The position numbers and the translations under genes are program-made. Positions 37,677 to 46,290 of a stretch of DNA of 64,000 nucleotides are shown here, piece by piece. The notes under the pieces were generated by a model, which was not told where the DNA came from, did not search any database, and saw only the letters and a list, made by a program, of their open reading frames with translations. The stretch comes from Deferribacteres bacterium (GTDB lineage Bacteria > Zhuqueibacterota > Zhuqueibacteria > Zhuqueibacterales > Geothermadaptataceae): NCBI GenBank assembly GCA_020633655.1, contig JACKDF010000001.1, positions 434,001 to 498,000 on the forward strand, in the 5' to 3' direction. How positions within the stretch are numbered: position 1 is the stretch's first letter; every line of letters starts with the position of its first letter.

Positions 37677-38114
37677 GTATTTTGTTCCTTTTTCGTTTCC
37701 AGGCATGAAGCCAATTATTATGCCAGGAAGAAAAACTATCGCTAAGTGATGTTTTCTTAATTATTTTTGAAAGATTTTGAAAAAAGAAAAAAAGATAAAA
37801 GTATGGCTAATGTGCCATACCCATTTCAGAAAACATGGGCAGGAAATGCTTGAAAAAGTGATGTTTCAGTGGAGAAAATTGGCTATGGTAATATTACCAT
37901 AATAAACAACAATACTGTGGCGTATCTGGGAGCTCCTGTACAAGGCATTTCATTCTTATGGCCAAATTGAATATATATCGTAAGCATAAAACACTGGAAA
38001 TTGTCGCAAGAAGTCCATACCATGGCATACATTCGGGAGCCCAAATCCCCCACAGGAAGTCCGTTCAGCCCATGGGCTCACGCATCATCATTTCAATTCA
38101 GAAGGGAGTCAATT
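37677..38114. other. Divergent promoter region of the eCIS operon, 438 bp
   Basis: AT-rich region between the eCIS operon and the divergent membrane-protein gene, with A/T tracts at 37755-37800 and an 18-bp perfect palindrome at 37884-37901. No additional ORF with a ribosome binding site was seen. Promoter boxes could not be assigned with confidence. Confidence 0.5.
37884..37901. promoter_or_regulatory. Perfect 18-bp palindrome, candidate operator
   Basis: TATGGTAATATTACCATA is a perfect inverted repeat without spacer. It lies in the divergent intergenic region, 208 bp upstream of the first eCIS gene and about 214 bp upstream of the membrane-protein ATG. The form suits a dimeric repressor or activator. 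No regulator gene is adjacent. Confidence 0.4.
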
Positions 38115-38768
38115 ATGGATCAACCGCGTTTTTCCATTGGGGAAGCTTTCCACTATGGTTGGGAAAAAACGATCAACAATCTGGGATTTATGCTCGCAGC
38201 CATCGTGCTGGTCATCGTTATCCAGGCTGCATTTGCCTATGCACAAATCGCCCTGGAGGATGCGGTCTTTCTTTTACTGATAATGACTATTGCCAGCGCG
38301 GTTGTCGGAGTGGTCGTAGAGATGGGTTTCTTAAAAATCGCTTTGAAAGTTTATGATGGACTTGAACCGGATTTTAGTGATCTTTTCGGGCATTTTCATT
38401 TGTTTCTGTATTATTTCGCTGCGGGATTGTTGTATGGGGTGATGGTGATTTTTGGATTAATTCTCTTTATAATCCCCGGAATCATGCTCGCTGTACAATT
38501 TTATTTTGCTTTTTACTTCATCGTCGATAAAGAAATGGGACCAATAACAGCGCTGGATAAAGGTTCCGCTCTCTCTCGTGGTTCACGGTGGGATATTTTC
38601 GTATTTTTTCTGGCAGTGATTGTGTTAAATATTCTTGGTTTCTTGTGCCTCGTGGTGGGATTAATCCTAACCATCCCCATGTCCCTATTTGCAACAGCCT
38701 ATGTGTACCGGAAATTGCTCGTCGGCTTTGAGACCGAACAAGTACAAATAGAAGCCGCAACTGAATAG
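38115..38768 (+). CDS. Polytopic membrane protein (GPDPase_memb/YciC-like)
   Basis: A 217-aa integral membrane protein. The ATG at 38115 has AAGGGAG six bases upstream; the longer frame from 38001 has no such site. It has about five to six hydrophobic segments, with GFLKIALKVYDGLEPDFSDL and the IIPGIMLAVQFYFAFYFIVD pattern, followed by GSALSRGSRWDIF. These features are typical of the family annotated as DUF975 / YciC / glycerophosphodiesterase membrane-domain proteins. The function is unknown. It is divergent from the eCIS operon and may share its regulation. Confidence 0.65.
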   Translation: MDQPRFSIGEAFHYGWEKTINNLGFMLAAIVLVIVIQAAFAYAQIALEDAVFLLLIMTIASAVVGVVVEMGFLKIALKVYDGLEPDFSDLFGHFHLFLYYFAAGLLYGVMVIFGLILFIIPGIMLAVQFYFAFYFIVDKEMGPITALDKGSALSRGSRWDIFVFFLAVIVLNILGFLCLVVGLILTIPMSLFATAYVYRKLLVGFETEQVQIEAATE

Positions 38769-38781
38769 ATTCGATATTTTA

Positions 38782-38819
38782 GCGCGGGGTATCAATAGTT
38801 ATCCAACGTCAACCCGCGC
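38782..38819. terminator. Hairpin between convergent genes
   Basis: GCGCGGGGT (38782-38790) pairs with ACCCGCGC (38812-38819). It sits in the 69-bp gap between two convergent genes. There is no T-tract on either side, so it is a weak bidirectional terminator candidate. Confidence 0.35.
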
Positions 38820-38837
38820 CCTCTGCCAGATACGCAT

Positions 38838-39767
38838 TCAATCCGCCATGAGCTGCATTAAAAAATACCCCAGTCCATGCAAGTGATCCACATGATCCGG
38901 AGCGGTATTTCCTGCATAGCCGAAGATCTTTAATCCCTTTTCCTGAACTTCGCTGACCCTTTGCATGCCAAGTGGTCCCCACTTCAGTTCCGGGCGTCGC
39001 TGCAAATGCAAAGTATCGATGAGATAATCTGCCGTTTCCGTTGTGCTTGCATAAGTACCAGGAAAAATTTCCGAATGTGTGATCAAAAACCTTTTCTCAC
39101 CTTTGCTGGCGAACTGGGCAAATTTAACGAAATCAGCCAGCTTCGTCGTATTTAGTGCCCCACCCTGTGCCAATACCACGCGATCAGGTACATAATCCGT
39201 GTGCAGACCATCAAGCAAAATAATCCCGTCGAGCATTTGCATATGGTTTTTTAAAAGTGCACGAACAGCGCCATAACCGGCACTGAAAGAGCTCAGGTAG
39301 ATTCTGTTGATTTTAAAACCAACGGAACCGCGTATCGCGGCAATGAGGTTTGGAAAGATAGCCTGATCGACGAATGGCTTTTCGTACGCTGAAGAACCGG
39401 AGCCAAGATTGACGACCGCCAGCACAAAAGCATGTTCCGAATGAAAGACTGCATGCTTTGCAACATAACCCGTACCGTGAAAATGAATCAATAGATCGAT
39501 GTCTTCAGAATTGCTACGATGCTCAGGAATGTACACCTCGACTGGTTTTGCAAGGCAGTCCGTAATCGTGAAATCAACCCCGGGCAAGTGGTCTTTGGCA
39601 ATACGTTCATGGGCCCGTGTTGTCTCGACCATCGGCGAAGGGTATTGGCTCAACTGCTTTTGCTGCTTCGTGGCCTTTTGTGTACAGCCCAACAAGAGAA
39701 AAAAGGAGAGTAAAACAAAAACACCTTTATTCCGAACATGTGCAAGTTCAAAATTCAATTTTTTCAT
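38838..39767 (-). CDS. Lipoprotein alpha/beta hydrolase
   Basis: A 309-aa lipoprotein with leader and lipobox LLLGC (Cys28). The fold shows an HFHGTG oxyanion-type segment, the nucleophile elbow SSFSAGYGA (around residue 166), and late acid/His candidates in NTAPDHVDHLHGLGY. This suggests a serine hydrolase attached to the outer or inner membrane. The substrate is unknown. Its ATG overlaps the stop of the gene encoding the CotH protein by four bases, so the two are likely made together. Confidence 0.65.
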   Translation of the reverse strand: MKKLNFELAHVRNKGVFVLLSFFLLLGCTQKATKQQKQLSQYPSPMVETTRAHERIAKDHLPGVDFTITDCLAKPVEVYIPEHRSNSEDIDLLIHFHGTGYVAKHAVFHSEHAFVLAVVNLGSGSSAYEKPFVDQAIFPNLIAAIRGSVGFKINRIYLSSFSAGYGAVRALLKNHMQMLDGIILLDGLHTDYVPDRVVLAQGGALNTTKLADFVKFAQFASKGEKRFLITHSEIFPGTYASTTETADYLIDTLHLQRRPELKWGPLGMQRVSEVQEKGLKIFGYAGNTAPDHVDHLHGLGYFLMQLMAD

Positions 39768-42742
39768 GGAAGAAAAACCATTTTTGCCAGCCGAACTTCT
39801 TCGCCAACCTGCAAGCGACAGAAATAAATCCCTGCGGCAACCCGACTGAATTCCTTATCCATTCCATCCCAGATAATTTCATGCTGTCCGGCAGGCATTT
39901 GACGGTCGATCAATGTTGTAACATGCTTGCCAATGCTGTTAAAGATTGTCACTTGTACTCGCCCGGGCGAGGATATAAAATAGTCCAAACGTGTGGTTTC
40001 ATGAAAGGGATTCGGGTAATTTTGTGCTAAATCTATCCCGCCAGAGGTGATAGTTTGCTCCGCAACAAAATCAGGTTTTGAGTTCGCAGAACCCGGTGTC
40101 GGCACCGTGAAAAACTGTAGTGTGACGCCGCCATCAGGAGTGCGTCCCCAGGAAATATTGGTTTGCTGCGCTGCAAAATTGAGGGAATCCACACACACAA
40201 GAGTATCACCTGTATCAATAAAAATCCCCAGCGCTTCACCGTCGCCACTCAGCTTGAAATCAACATGCAGTGCACCCTGTGCAGGTTGCCTGTCTGCCCA
40301 TAAAAGCAGAAATCCGTGGGGTTGAACAATTGTCTCCTCAAGACCATTTTCAGGAATCTGCCACATTCCCGGCACTTTCAAATCATCTGTAAAATACAAG
40401 CCGGCAATATTGATCGGTGCATCACCGCTGTTGTACAATTCAATCCAATCATCAAATTCACCCGCTTCATCACCAACGACAGCCTCGTTTAATGCCATGA
40501 TCTCATTGATTTTTAAATTTCTAAAGCCGGCAAATCCCACAGGTTCAAATTGTGCTTGCAATTGCATTGTAGTCGAAACCAGGATGCGCAGACTATCACT
40601 GGATTCACTGTAATCCCCCTTCCAACCAACAAAACGATAACCCGGCGCGGCAACCGCCTTGCACAGCACAGGAACATCTTTAAACATCAAGCCGGAAAAA
40701 TTAGCCGGAACAGGAACTGAATTGAGAAAAACTTGGCCACCGGCCTCTTCGTTGGTTGCAACATTCAACCGTGCAGTCCCCGATAATCCAAATTTAGAAC
40801 TGATATGGCTTCGCATACTTCCCGGCCGTTTTTCCGCAAATTCACGCATAATGTCTATCTGCGCTTCCCAGGTATTCCCAAAAGACATGCTCTTGTACCA
40901 TTTCAGTTTTTGTCGTGGCACTTCCGGTGCAAGCAGTGTTTGAAAACTGTCAATCAAAGCCAAAGTCCGGTCTAACCTGAATGCGGTTTCCATGTACACC
41001 GCAGTGCGCTGAATATATTCGAATCGAAAGGTTTCGTTTTCCAGCAACCGGCGAAAAAGCAATGTCGACCAGGTGGGATTGGCATAATAGGTCTGCACTT
41101 CAGAAGTGACGTTTTCCAGTGTATTGCTGTCGTATTGCCCCTGGGGATGGGCGCCAAAGCCAAGATCAGTATCGTAAAGCATCCAGCGCCACTTCGCTGC
41201 TTCACTCTGCGGTCGCCAGTATTTGATGTTGTTTGCCGGCCAGTCGATATTGGCAAAATAAATCTCGGAAATCACATAGTTGAGGTATTCATTCATATCC
41301 ATTTGAGATAACACAAAGGCATAATTTTCCGACAGGCTCATATCCTTGTTTTTAACAAAATCAATCAATGCGTTATACGCCGTCGCTGAGCCGTCCTTCA
41401 CTTCCGCATTGCCAACCAGCAAATCAATTTTGTCGGGATCAACACCATAATTCTGGGCAAAATAGTGCTCGTTATGTTTTTCGCGCAATCCATGAATCCC
41501 CCAGTACTCGCCATTCAGATAAACCACCACCGGCCGGTACGCTTGCCAGTCGATATCCATCTGATCTTTGACGAGTGTTTGCATGAAACCATCGCGAAAA
41601 AGCGTGCGGTAAAAATCCTGTCCCCCATTGCGCAGCAACAGGTTATTGAAACTGGTAATGTTTTTATCCGGAAAAAGCGGGTACTCAATTTTGCTCGCAC
41701 CATATTCACTGCGTGCATAAATAGCCAGCGATTTTTGTTGGTACAAACGAGTGCAGCCCCCACCAATTTGCATGCCGGCGTCAAGTTCAAATCCCGTGAT
41801 GCCGTCTTTCTCCCAGAAGACAAGATGCACAGGCCGTTCCCACGGTTGGTTCCAGTTTCGGGGTCCATTCGAACAGAAGCCAGTCACACCATTGGTACCT
41901 TCCACATAAATTCCTGTTTCATTACTCCACAGGTTCTCCGGCTCAGTAACCAGCGACACAACCGGCATATTACGTGGTTCATCGATGAGATAGGTGCGTG
42001 TTAGGACCGCACCCGGCATATAGCTGCTACGAAATTCCCGCGCACGCAGGACAACCGTTTGGTCGATCGGCAGGGAGTTGACATACAAAGCCGCAGCTTC
42101 TGTCGGCAGTGAGCCATCCAACGTATAGCGGATGATGGATTCGGGAGATTCAACGGACAATTCCAACGTTTGTGCGCCGTTATAAAAACCGCTTGCGAGA
42201 TTGCAATCCGGCTGTGGGAGAAAACCAATGAATCCCGGTGTAGAATTGTCAGAGGAAGGCGTGGGTTGATCAAAATAAACGAATTCCTCACCGCCGTCCG
42301 GGTAACGCCCATAAGAGATATCGCTCCTTTGTTCCCCATAAGTGAGTGTGTCGACAGGCTGGCCATCCATGGTGAAAAGCCCGATTTGTTCACCAGCTTT
42401 ATCCAGTTTGAAATTAGTGTGTTTATCGAAATCTTCACCATCCGACCAAAAGAACAGACGCCATCCCGGTCGAATTGTCGTGGAGGCAGGAATTTGCCAT
42501 TTATCCGGTACGCTGAGATCATCCGTCAGATACCAGCCACCCAGATGCACGAGACTATCACCAGCATTAAAAAGTTCGATCCAGTCGGAATATTCGTTCA
42601 ATACAGGATTATTGATCGTCGATTGATTTGCAGCCATAAATTCGTTGATGAGTATGCGGGGCATATCGGCTTGGGCGAAAGTCGCCGTATTGGCACCAGC
42701 GAAAAGCAAAGCTGTAAACAGGAATATCTTTGAAAGACGCAT
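39764..42742 (-). CDS. Secreted CotH-kinase-like protein with lamin-tail domains and sorting domain
   Basis: A 992-aa surface protein. After a signal peptide (1-24) come a lamin-tail domain (about 28-160: ILINEFMAANQS, DWIELFNAGD), a chitobiase-type C-terminal-like domain (IIRYTLDGSLPTE, about 200), a CotH region (about 260-590, with PVHLVFWEKDG, QKSLAIYARSEYG and VYLNGEYWGIHGLREKHNEH), a divergent InlB-like repeat (GYRFVGWKGDYSE, about 700), a second lamin-tail domain (about 735-880) and a FlgD-like/type IX sorting domain (DLAQNYPNPFHETT onward). CotH proteins are atypical secreted kinases in spore coats. In FCB bacteria this architecture is common, and the targets are unknown. Confidence 0.85.
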   Translation of the reverse strand: MRLSKIFLFTALLFAGANTATFAQADMPRILINEFMAANQSTINNPVLNEYSDWIELFNAGDSLVHLGGWYLTDDLSVPDKWQIPASTTIRPGWRLFFWSDGEDFDKHTNFKLDKAGEQIGLFTMDGQPVDTLTYGEQRSDISYGRYPDGGEEFVYFDQPTPSSDNSTPGFIGFLPQPDCNLASGFYNGAQTLELSVESPESIIRYTLDGSLPTEAAALYVNSLPIDQTVVLRAREFRSSYMPGAVLTRTYLIDEPRNMPVVSLVTEPENLWSNETGIYVEGTNGVTGFCSNGPRNWNQPWERPVHLVFWEKDGITGFELDAGMQIGGGCTRLYQQKSLAIYARSEYGASKIEYPLFPDKNITSFNNLLLRNGGQDFYRTLFRDGFMQTLVKDQMDIDWQAYRPVVVYLNGEYWGIHGLREKHNEHYFAQNYGVDPDKIDLLVGNAEVKDGSATAYNALIDFVKNKDMSLSENYAFVLSQMDMNEYLNYVISEIYFANIDWPANNIKYWRPQSEAAKWRWMLYDTDLGFGAHPQGQYDSNTLENVTSEVQTYYANPTWSTLLFRRLLENETFRFEYIQRTAVYMETAFRLDRTLALIDSFQTLLAPEVPRQKLKWYKSMSFGNTWEAQIDIMREFAEKRPGSMRSHISSKFGLSGTARLNVATNEEAGGQVFLNSVPVPANFSGLMFKDVPVLCKAVAAPGYRFVGWKGDYSESSDSLRILVSTTMQLQAQFEPVGFAGFRNLKINEIMALNEAVVGDEAGEFDDWIELYNSGDAPINIAGLYFTDDLKVPGMWQIPENGLEETIVQPHGFLLLWADRQPAQGALHVDFKLSGDGEALGIFIDTGDTLVCVDSLNFAAQQTNISWGRTPDGGVTLQFFTVPTPGSANSKPDFVAEQTITSGGIDLAQNYPNPFHETTRLDYFISSPGRVQVTIFNSIGKHVTTLIDRQMPAGQHEIIWDGMDKEFSRVAAGIYFCRLQVGEEVRLAKMVFLP

Positions 42743-42980
42743 TATTTTTTCTTTGAAAAGGATTGAAATTTATTTTTTAACTACATATTTATAAACACCA
42801 AGATCAGGCAGGGGATCCACCCTGCCCATCGAAAACTCGACACGACACATGAATATTTCAGGTTAAATTCAAATTAACTGATTTGTTTCCCGAATCCAAC
42901 AAATTTAACTGTAACCTTTTTGCTCAGCTGCTGTTTTATAAATAGGAATCACCAGCACGAATAGTGAGAACCCAATGTCA

Positions 42981-43106
42981 TTAAGTTAAGCCATGGTCAC
43001 CCTTGCGAAGTTTGAGTAAAGCGCGGAACCGTGCAAACAGCTCAAACTCTTATCTTGAATGAGTTTATCGATAACCGTCGCAAGGGTCTCCGATCCACTA
43101 ACTTAA
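42981..43106. repeat. 126-bp inverted-repeat element
   Basis: Ends TTAAGTTA (42981-42988) and TAACTTAA (43099-43106) are perfect inverses. Inside, ACCCTTGCGA (42999-43008) pairs with TCGCAAGGGT (43078-43087), and GTTTGAG with CTCAAAC. It carries no ORF and looks like a non-autonomous mobile or structural RNA-type element. Confidence 0.6.
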
Positions 43107-43280
43107 CCTGTTTTATACATAAATCCCAAGATGGAGGCTGAGTCAATACATGATTTAATGGCCGTAACTCGACATTTATGTCGTAAGTTTAAGCTCAAAA
43201 ATGAGCGACATGAATGTCGCGTTACATGTTTTGGCACAGCCCCATCACTCACTTTGAGCATTGAATAAATAAAGCAGGTT
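43105..43280 (-). repeat. palindromic intergenic element, copy D, with long central hairpin
   Basis: The outer ends match copy A when read on the minus strand: AACCTGCTTTATTTATTCAATGCTC, part of it up to AGTGAGTGATGG, then ATCTTGGGATTTATGTATAA near the other end. Between them is a 111-bp inverted-repeat insert (43133-43243, ends GAGGCTG and CAGCCCC). The insert holds two perfect small palindromes, CGACATTTATGTCG (43170-43183) and GCGACATGAATGTCGC (43205-43220). Confidence 0.65.
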
Positions 43281-43342
43281 AATGACAGTGGCTGCAGAAT
43301 ATTGGAAAATCCTGAGGACTTTTAAGGATTAGAGATTTCACG

Positions 43343-43885
43343 GTGAATACAGACAACGAACTGATGTTCAAAGTAAAAAATGGCGAGATCGAAAAGCTGG
43401 GGCTGTTATTTGAGCGGCACAAACGTTTACTCTTCGCCTATTTTTACCGTTCAACGATGGATCAGCAGGCGAGCGAAGATCTGGTGCAAATCGTGTTTAT
43501 GAAAATTCTCAAATACCGCCACAATTTTTCCGGAACCGGCAAATTCACAACCTGGATGTACCGCATTGCCCATAACGCCAGCATCGACTTTTTCCGGAAA
43601 AATCAGCGCTGCCAGGATTTAGAAACGCTTCATGCCACCAATTTCACCGAGGAGCAAACACCGGAGAACGAGATGCTGCACAACGAAAAAATGCAACTGC
43701 TGAACATTGCAATGACCCAGCTTAGCGTTGAACATCGCAACGTACTGCTGCTCAGCAAATACCAGCAACTCAAATACAAAGAAATCGGCGAAATATTAAA
43801 TTGTTCAGAAAATACGGTAAAAATCAAAGTTTTTCGAGCTTTGGCAGAACTTAAGCAGAAATACAAACAACTGGATAAATCATGA
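43343..43885 (+). CDS. ECF-type RNA polymerase sigma factor
   Basis: A 180-aa sigma-70 family regulator. Sigma2 (about 20-90) has the ASEDLVQIVFMKI and TWMYRIAHNASIDFFRK motifs, and sigma4 (about 120-172) has YKEIGEILNCSENTVKIKVF. The frame starts at a GTG; the nearest ATG codons inside the frame would cut conserved sequence. The next gene overlaps by four bases and encodes a membrane protein, the usual sigma/anti-sigma pair. Targets may include the repeat protein at 44932. Confidence 0.93.
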   Translation: MNTDNELMFKVKNGEIEKLGLLFERHKRLLFAYFYRSTMDQQASEDLVQIVFMKILKYRHNFSGTGKFTTWMYRIAHNASIDFFRKNQRCQDLETLHATNFTEEQTPENEMLHNEKMQLLNIAMTQLSVEHRNVLLLSKYQQLKYKEIGEILNCSENTVKIKVFRALAELKQKYKQLDKS

Positions 43886-44691
43886 AAGAAAAAAACAAAC
43901 AAGCACTTCTCGTCGATTTTTTGGCGTCGGAACCAGGCAGCACGGAAGCGCAAAACCTGCGAAAAGCGCTGCATGCCGCCAGTTATACAGACGCCGAAAT
44001 CGAAGAATTTCGCCACATTTACTTGAAATTGGACGCACTCGAGGTGCCGGAACCCGGTGACCAACTGGATGCACAATTTTATTCCATGCTGGAATCGGCC
44101 AGCACAAAAAAGCAACATAAAGAAGTCGTTCTTGTGAGCTGGGCGAAACAACTTTCGAATATGCGATGGCGGACCTGGGGTTACCAAATCGCTTGGAGTT
44201 GTGCGCTGCTACTGCTGGGTTGGTTCCTCGGTAGCAGAACTGGAAACAAAGAAAGTTTGTATGAGCAGCAGTTGCAGCACATGGCAACAGAGATTCAGAA
44301 TGTGCAGATGACACTCGCTTCCACCCTTTTGCAACAAACATCCCCTGCTGCAAAATTACAAGGCATGGAACAGGTAAAGAATTTTCCATCCATCACCTTG
44401 CAAATCGCCGATGCGCTGTTGCAAACGCTCAATTTTGATCCCAACAGCAATGTCCGGCTGGTCGCCCTGGAGGCGTTGCAGAATTTTACGGATAATCCAC
44501 ACGTGCGCATCGGTCTCGTGCATTCTATCACAAATCAGGATTCACCCACGGTTCTGCTGGGTCTTGTCAACATCATGCTTAATTTACAGGAAAAGAATGC
44601 AGCAACGCATTTCCAAAAATTATTACAGGAAAAATCCATGGACAATGATGTGCGGGAGAAAATTGAAAAAAGTATTGTGGCCTTGTTATAA
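43882..44691 (+). CDS. Anti-sigma-factor candidate with HEAT-like repeats
   Basis: A 269-aa protein with one membrane helix (about 98-118, WGYQIAWSCALLLLGWFLGS). The cytoplasmic N terminus (1-95) takes the place of an anti-sigma domain but shows no clear zinc motif. The extracytoplasmic part contains HEAT-like helices (FDPNSNVRLVALEALQNFTD; SPTVLLGLVNIMLNL). The overlap with the sigma gene (ATGA) supports coupled synthesis. The anti-sigma role is inferred from the context and topology. Confidence 0.65.
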   Translation: MKEKNKQALLVDFLASEPGSTEAQNLRKALHAASYTDAEIEEFRHIYLKLDALEVPEPGDQLDAQFYSMLESASTKKQHKEVVLVSWAKQLSNMRWRTWGYQIAWSCALLLLGWFLGSRTGNKESLYEQQLQHMATEIQNVQMTLASTLLQQTSPAAKLQGMEQVKNFPSITLQIADALLQTLNFDPNSNVRLVALEALQNFTDNPHVRIGLVHSITNQDSPTVLLGLVNIMLNLQEKNAATHFQKLLQEKSMDNDVREKIEKSIVALL

Positions 44692-44761
44692 AAATTTGTG
44701 TAACCATTTATAGAATTGGCTGTGTTTTATAGTGAGAATTAAATCTAAGTAACGCGATTGA

Positions 44762-44876
44762 GGCTGTCGAAAAACATGTAAATTCGGACCCTGAGCTTGC
44801 CAAAGGGCCCGAATTTGAGTCTGGAACCCGGCGTTTCGGCAGGCTCAACGTCCGGTTTACCCTTTTTTCAACAGCC
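44762..44876. repeat. 115-bp palindromic (MITE-like) element
   Basis: Ends GGCTGTCGAAAAAC (44762-44775) and TTTTTTCAACAGCC (44863-44876) are inverted repeats with two mismatches. An internal hairpin is built on AAATTCGG / CCGAATTT with a CCCTGAGCTTGCCAAAGGG core. The end sequence resembles the termini of some insertion sequences. It lies 55 bp upstream of the repeat-protein gene and may affect its expression. Confidence 0.65.
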
Positions 44877-44931
44877 GCGTCAGCGTTTTCTTCCCAACAA
44901 AATTACCGCCAAATCACAAGGAGACCATTGT

Positions 44932-46290
44932 ATGAAAACGATAAAAATAGCACTCGGTATTTGCATGGCAACGATGCTTTTATTTGCTGCAGCCTCTTTC
45001 CCGGATGTGGAAGGTGAGTGGATTTTAAAACGTACCGACGCAAAACTCAAACTGACTTTAATCATCGAGAATGACAGCGAACGCAATTACAATATGAATT
45101 CCAGTTTCTGGATGAAAGCAGAGGATTTTCAGGGTTTGAAATTTAACTCCGACCAGCCTTTCAAGCTCCTCCGCGACGCCGGCACGGTCGTATTCAACGG
45201 CAAATTGAACGAAGAGCGAGGCATCGGGTATTTCCTCTTCACACCCAATAAGGATTTCAGCATATACCTGAAAAAGATGGGCAACGAAGAGCCGGAAGAA
45301 AAGGAAATGTTGCTTCTTACCCTGGGCAACATCGATCGAAAATACCTCGGGGAAATGAAGGCGCTGGGATATGATGGGTTAGAAACCGATCAACTCGTTT
45401 CCTGTGCCATCTTCAAAGTTACCACAGATTATGTCAAACAAGTCCAGTCAATGGGTTTTAAAGATATCTCCATTCAAAAACTCATCAACTTCAAAATTCA
45501 TGGTATCTCCGTTGATTTCATCAAATCCTATCATTCCCTTGGTTACACGGACATGAGTGCGGACAAGCTTCTCGAACTGAAAATCCATGATGTGACACCG
45601 GCTTACATTGAAAAAATGCAGAAAAGCGGATTTGAGGATCTTTCCCTCGATCGTCTCGTCGAGTTCAAAATTCATGATGTTGACAGTGAATTTGCCGGTG
45701 AATTGAAAAAAATGGGGTTCGCAGACTTGAGTGCAGCACGGCTTGTGGAACTCAAAATTCACGGTGTTGACGCAGAATATATTAAACAAATCCGCAAGGA
45801 ATTCGGTGATATTAGTTTATCCCGCATGATCGAATTTAAAATCCATGGAGTGACACCAGAATTCGTTTCTTCGATCGCTGCTATGGGTTTCTCAGATTTG
45901 AGCCCATCGCGATTAGTGGAGCTGCGAATTCACGGTGTGAGCGCGGAATACATTAAGGAATTTCGTACATCCTTTGGTGATTTACCACTTTCAAAAATGG
46001 TGGAATTTAAAATCCACAATGTGACACCGGAATTCGCAAAGGAAATTCAAAAACAGGGTTTCGCCGATATCCGTCCATCCAAACTGGTCGAATTAAAAAT
46101 CCACGGTGTCAAACCGGATTTTATCGAAAGCATTCGTGCGACAGGTTTAAAAGATATCACTCTGGATGAACTCGTGCGATTCCGTATCCATGGCGTCGAT
46201 GCAGATTACATCCGCTATATCCAAAAAGCCCGCGATGATAAAAATGTCACACCCGAAAAGATCATCCGATTTAAAATCGCAGGATTTTAA
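44932..46290 (+). CDS. Secreted protein of ~29-residue IHGV repeats
   Basis: A 452-aa exported protein. The ATG at 44932 follows AAGGAGA and starts a signal peptide (about 1-23, MKTIKIALGICMATMLLFAA); the longer frame from 44797 runs through a palindromic element. A beta-rich domain (about 25-125) comes first. About ten repeats of 28-29 residues follow (130-435), of the form G-F-x-D-L-S-x-x-(R/K)-L-V-E-L-K-I-H-G-V-x-x-(E/D)-(Y/F)-I. Similar repeats are known from BlaR1/M56-linked and sigma-factor-linked proteins in other phyla. Next to an ECF sigma/anti-sigma pair, an envelope-sensing role is possible. No enzymatic motif was seen. Confidence 0.7.
   Translation: MKTIKIALGICMATMLLFAAASFPDVEGEWILKRTDAKLKLTLIIENDSERNYNMNSSFWMKAEDFQGLKFNSDQPFKLLRDAGTVVFNGKLNEERGIGYFLFTPNKDFSIYLKKMGNEEPEEKEMLLLTLGNIDRKYLGEMKALGYDGLETDQLVSCAIFKVTTDYVKQVQSMGFKDISIQKLINFKIHGISVDFIKSYHSLGYTDMSADKLLELKIHDVTPAYIEKMQKSGFEDLSLDRLVEFKIHDVDSEFAGELKKMGFADLSAARLVELKIHGVDAEYIKQIRKEFGDISLSRMIEFKIHGVTPEFVSSIAAMGFSDLSPSRLVELRIHGVSAEYIKEFRTSFGDLPLSKMVEFKIHNVTPEFAKEIQKQGFADIRPSKLVELKIHGVKPDFIESIRATGLKDITLDELVRFRIHGVDADYIRYIQKARDDKNVTPEKIIRFKIAGF

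Larger units (their letters stand above)
42743..43342. other. 600-bp intergenic region with stacked palindromic elements
   Basis: Noncoding region between the divergent CotH and sigma-factor genes. It contains an inverted-repeat element (42981-43106) directly joined to copy D of the conserved-end palindromic family (43105-43280). No ORF with a ribosome binding site was found. Promoters for both genes must lie in the flanks (42743-42980 and 43281-43342). Confidence 0.6.
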
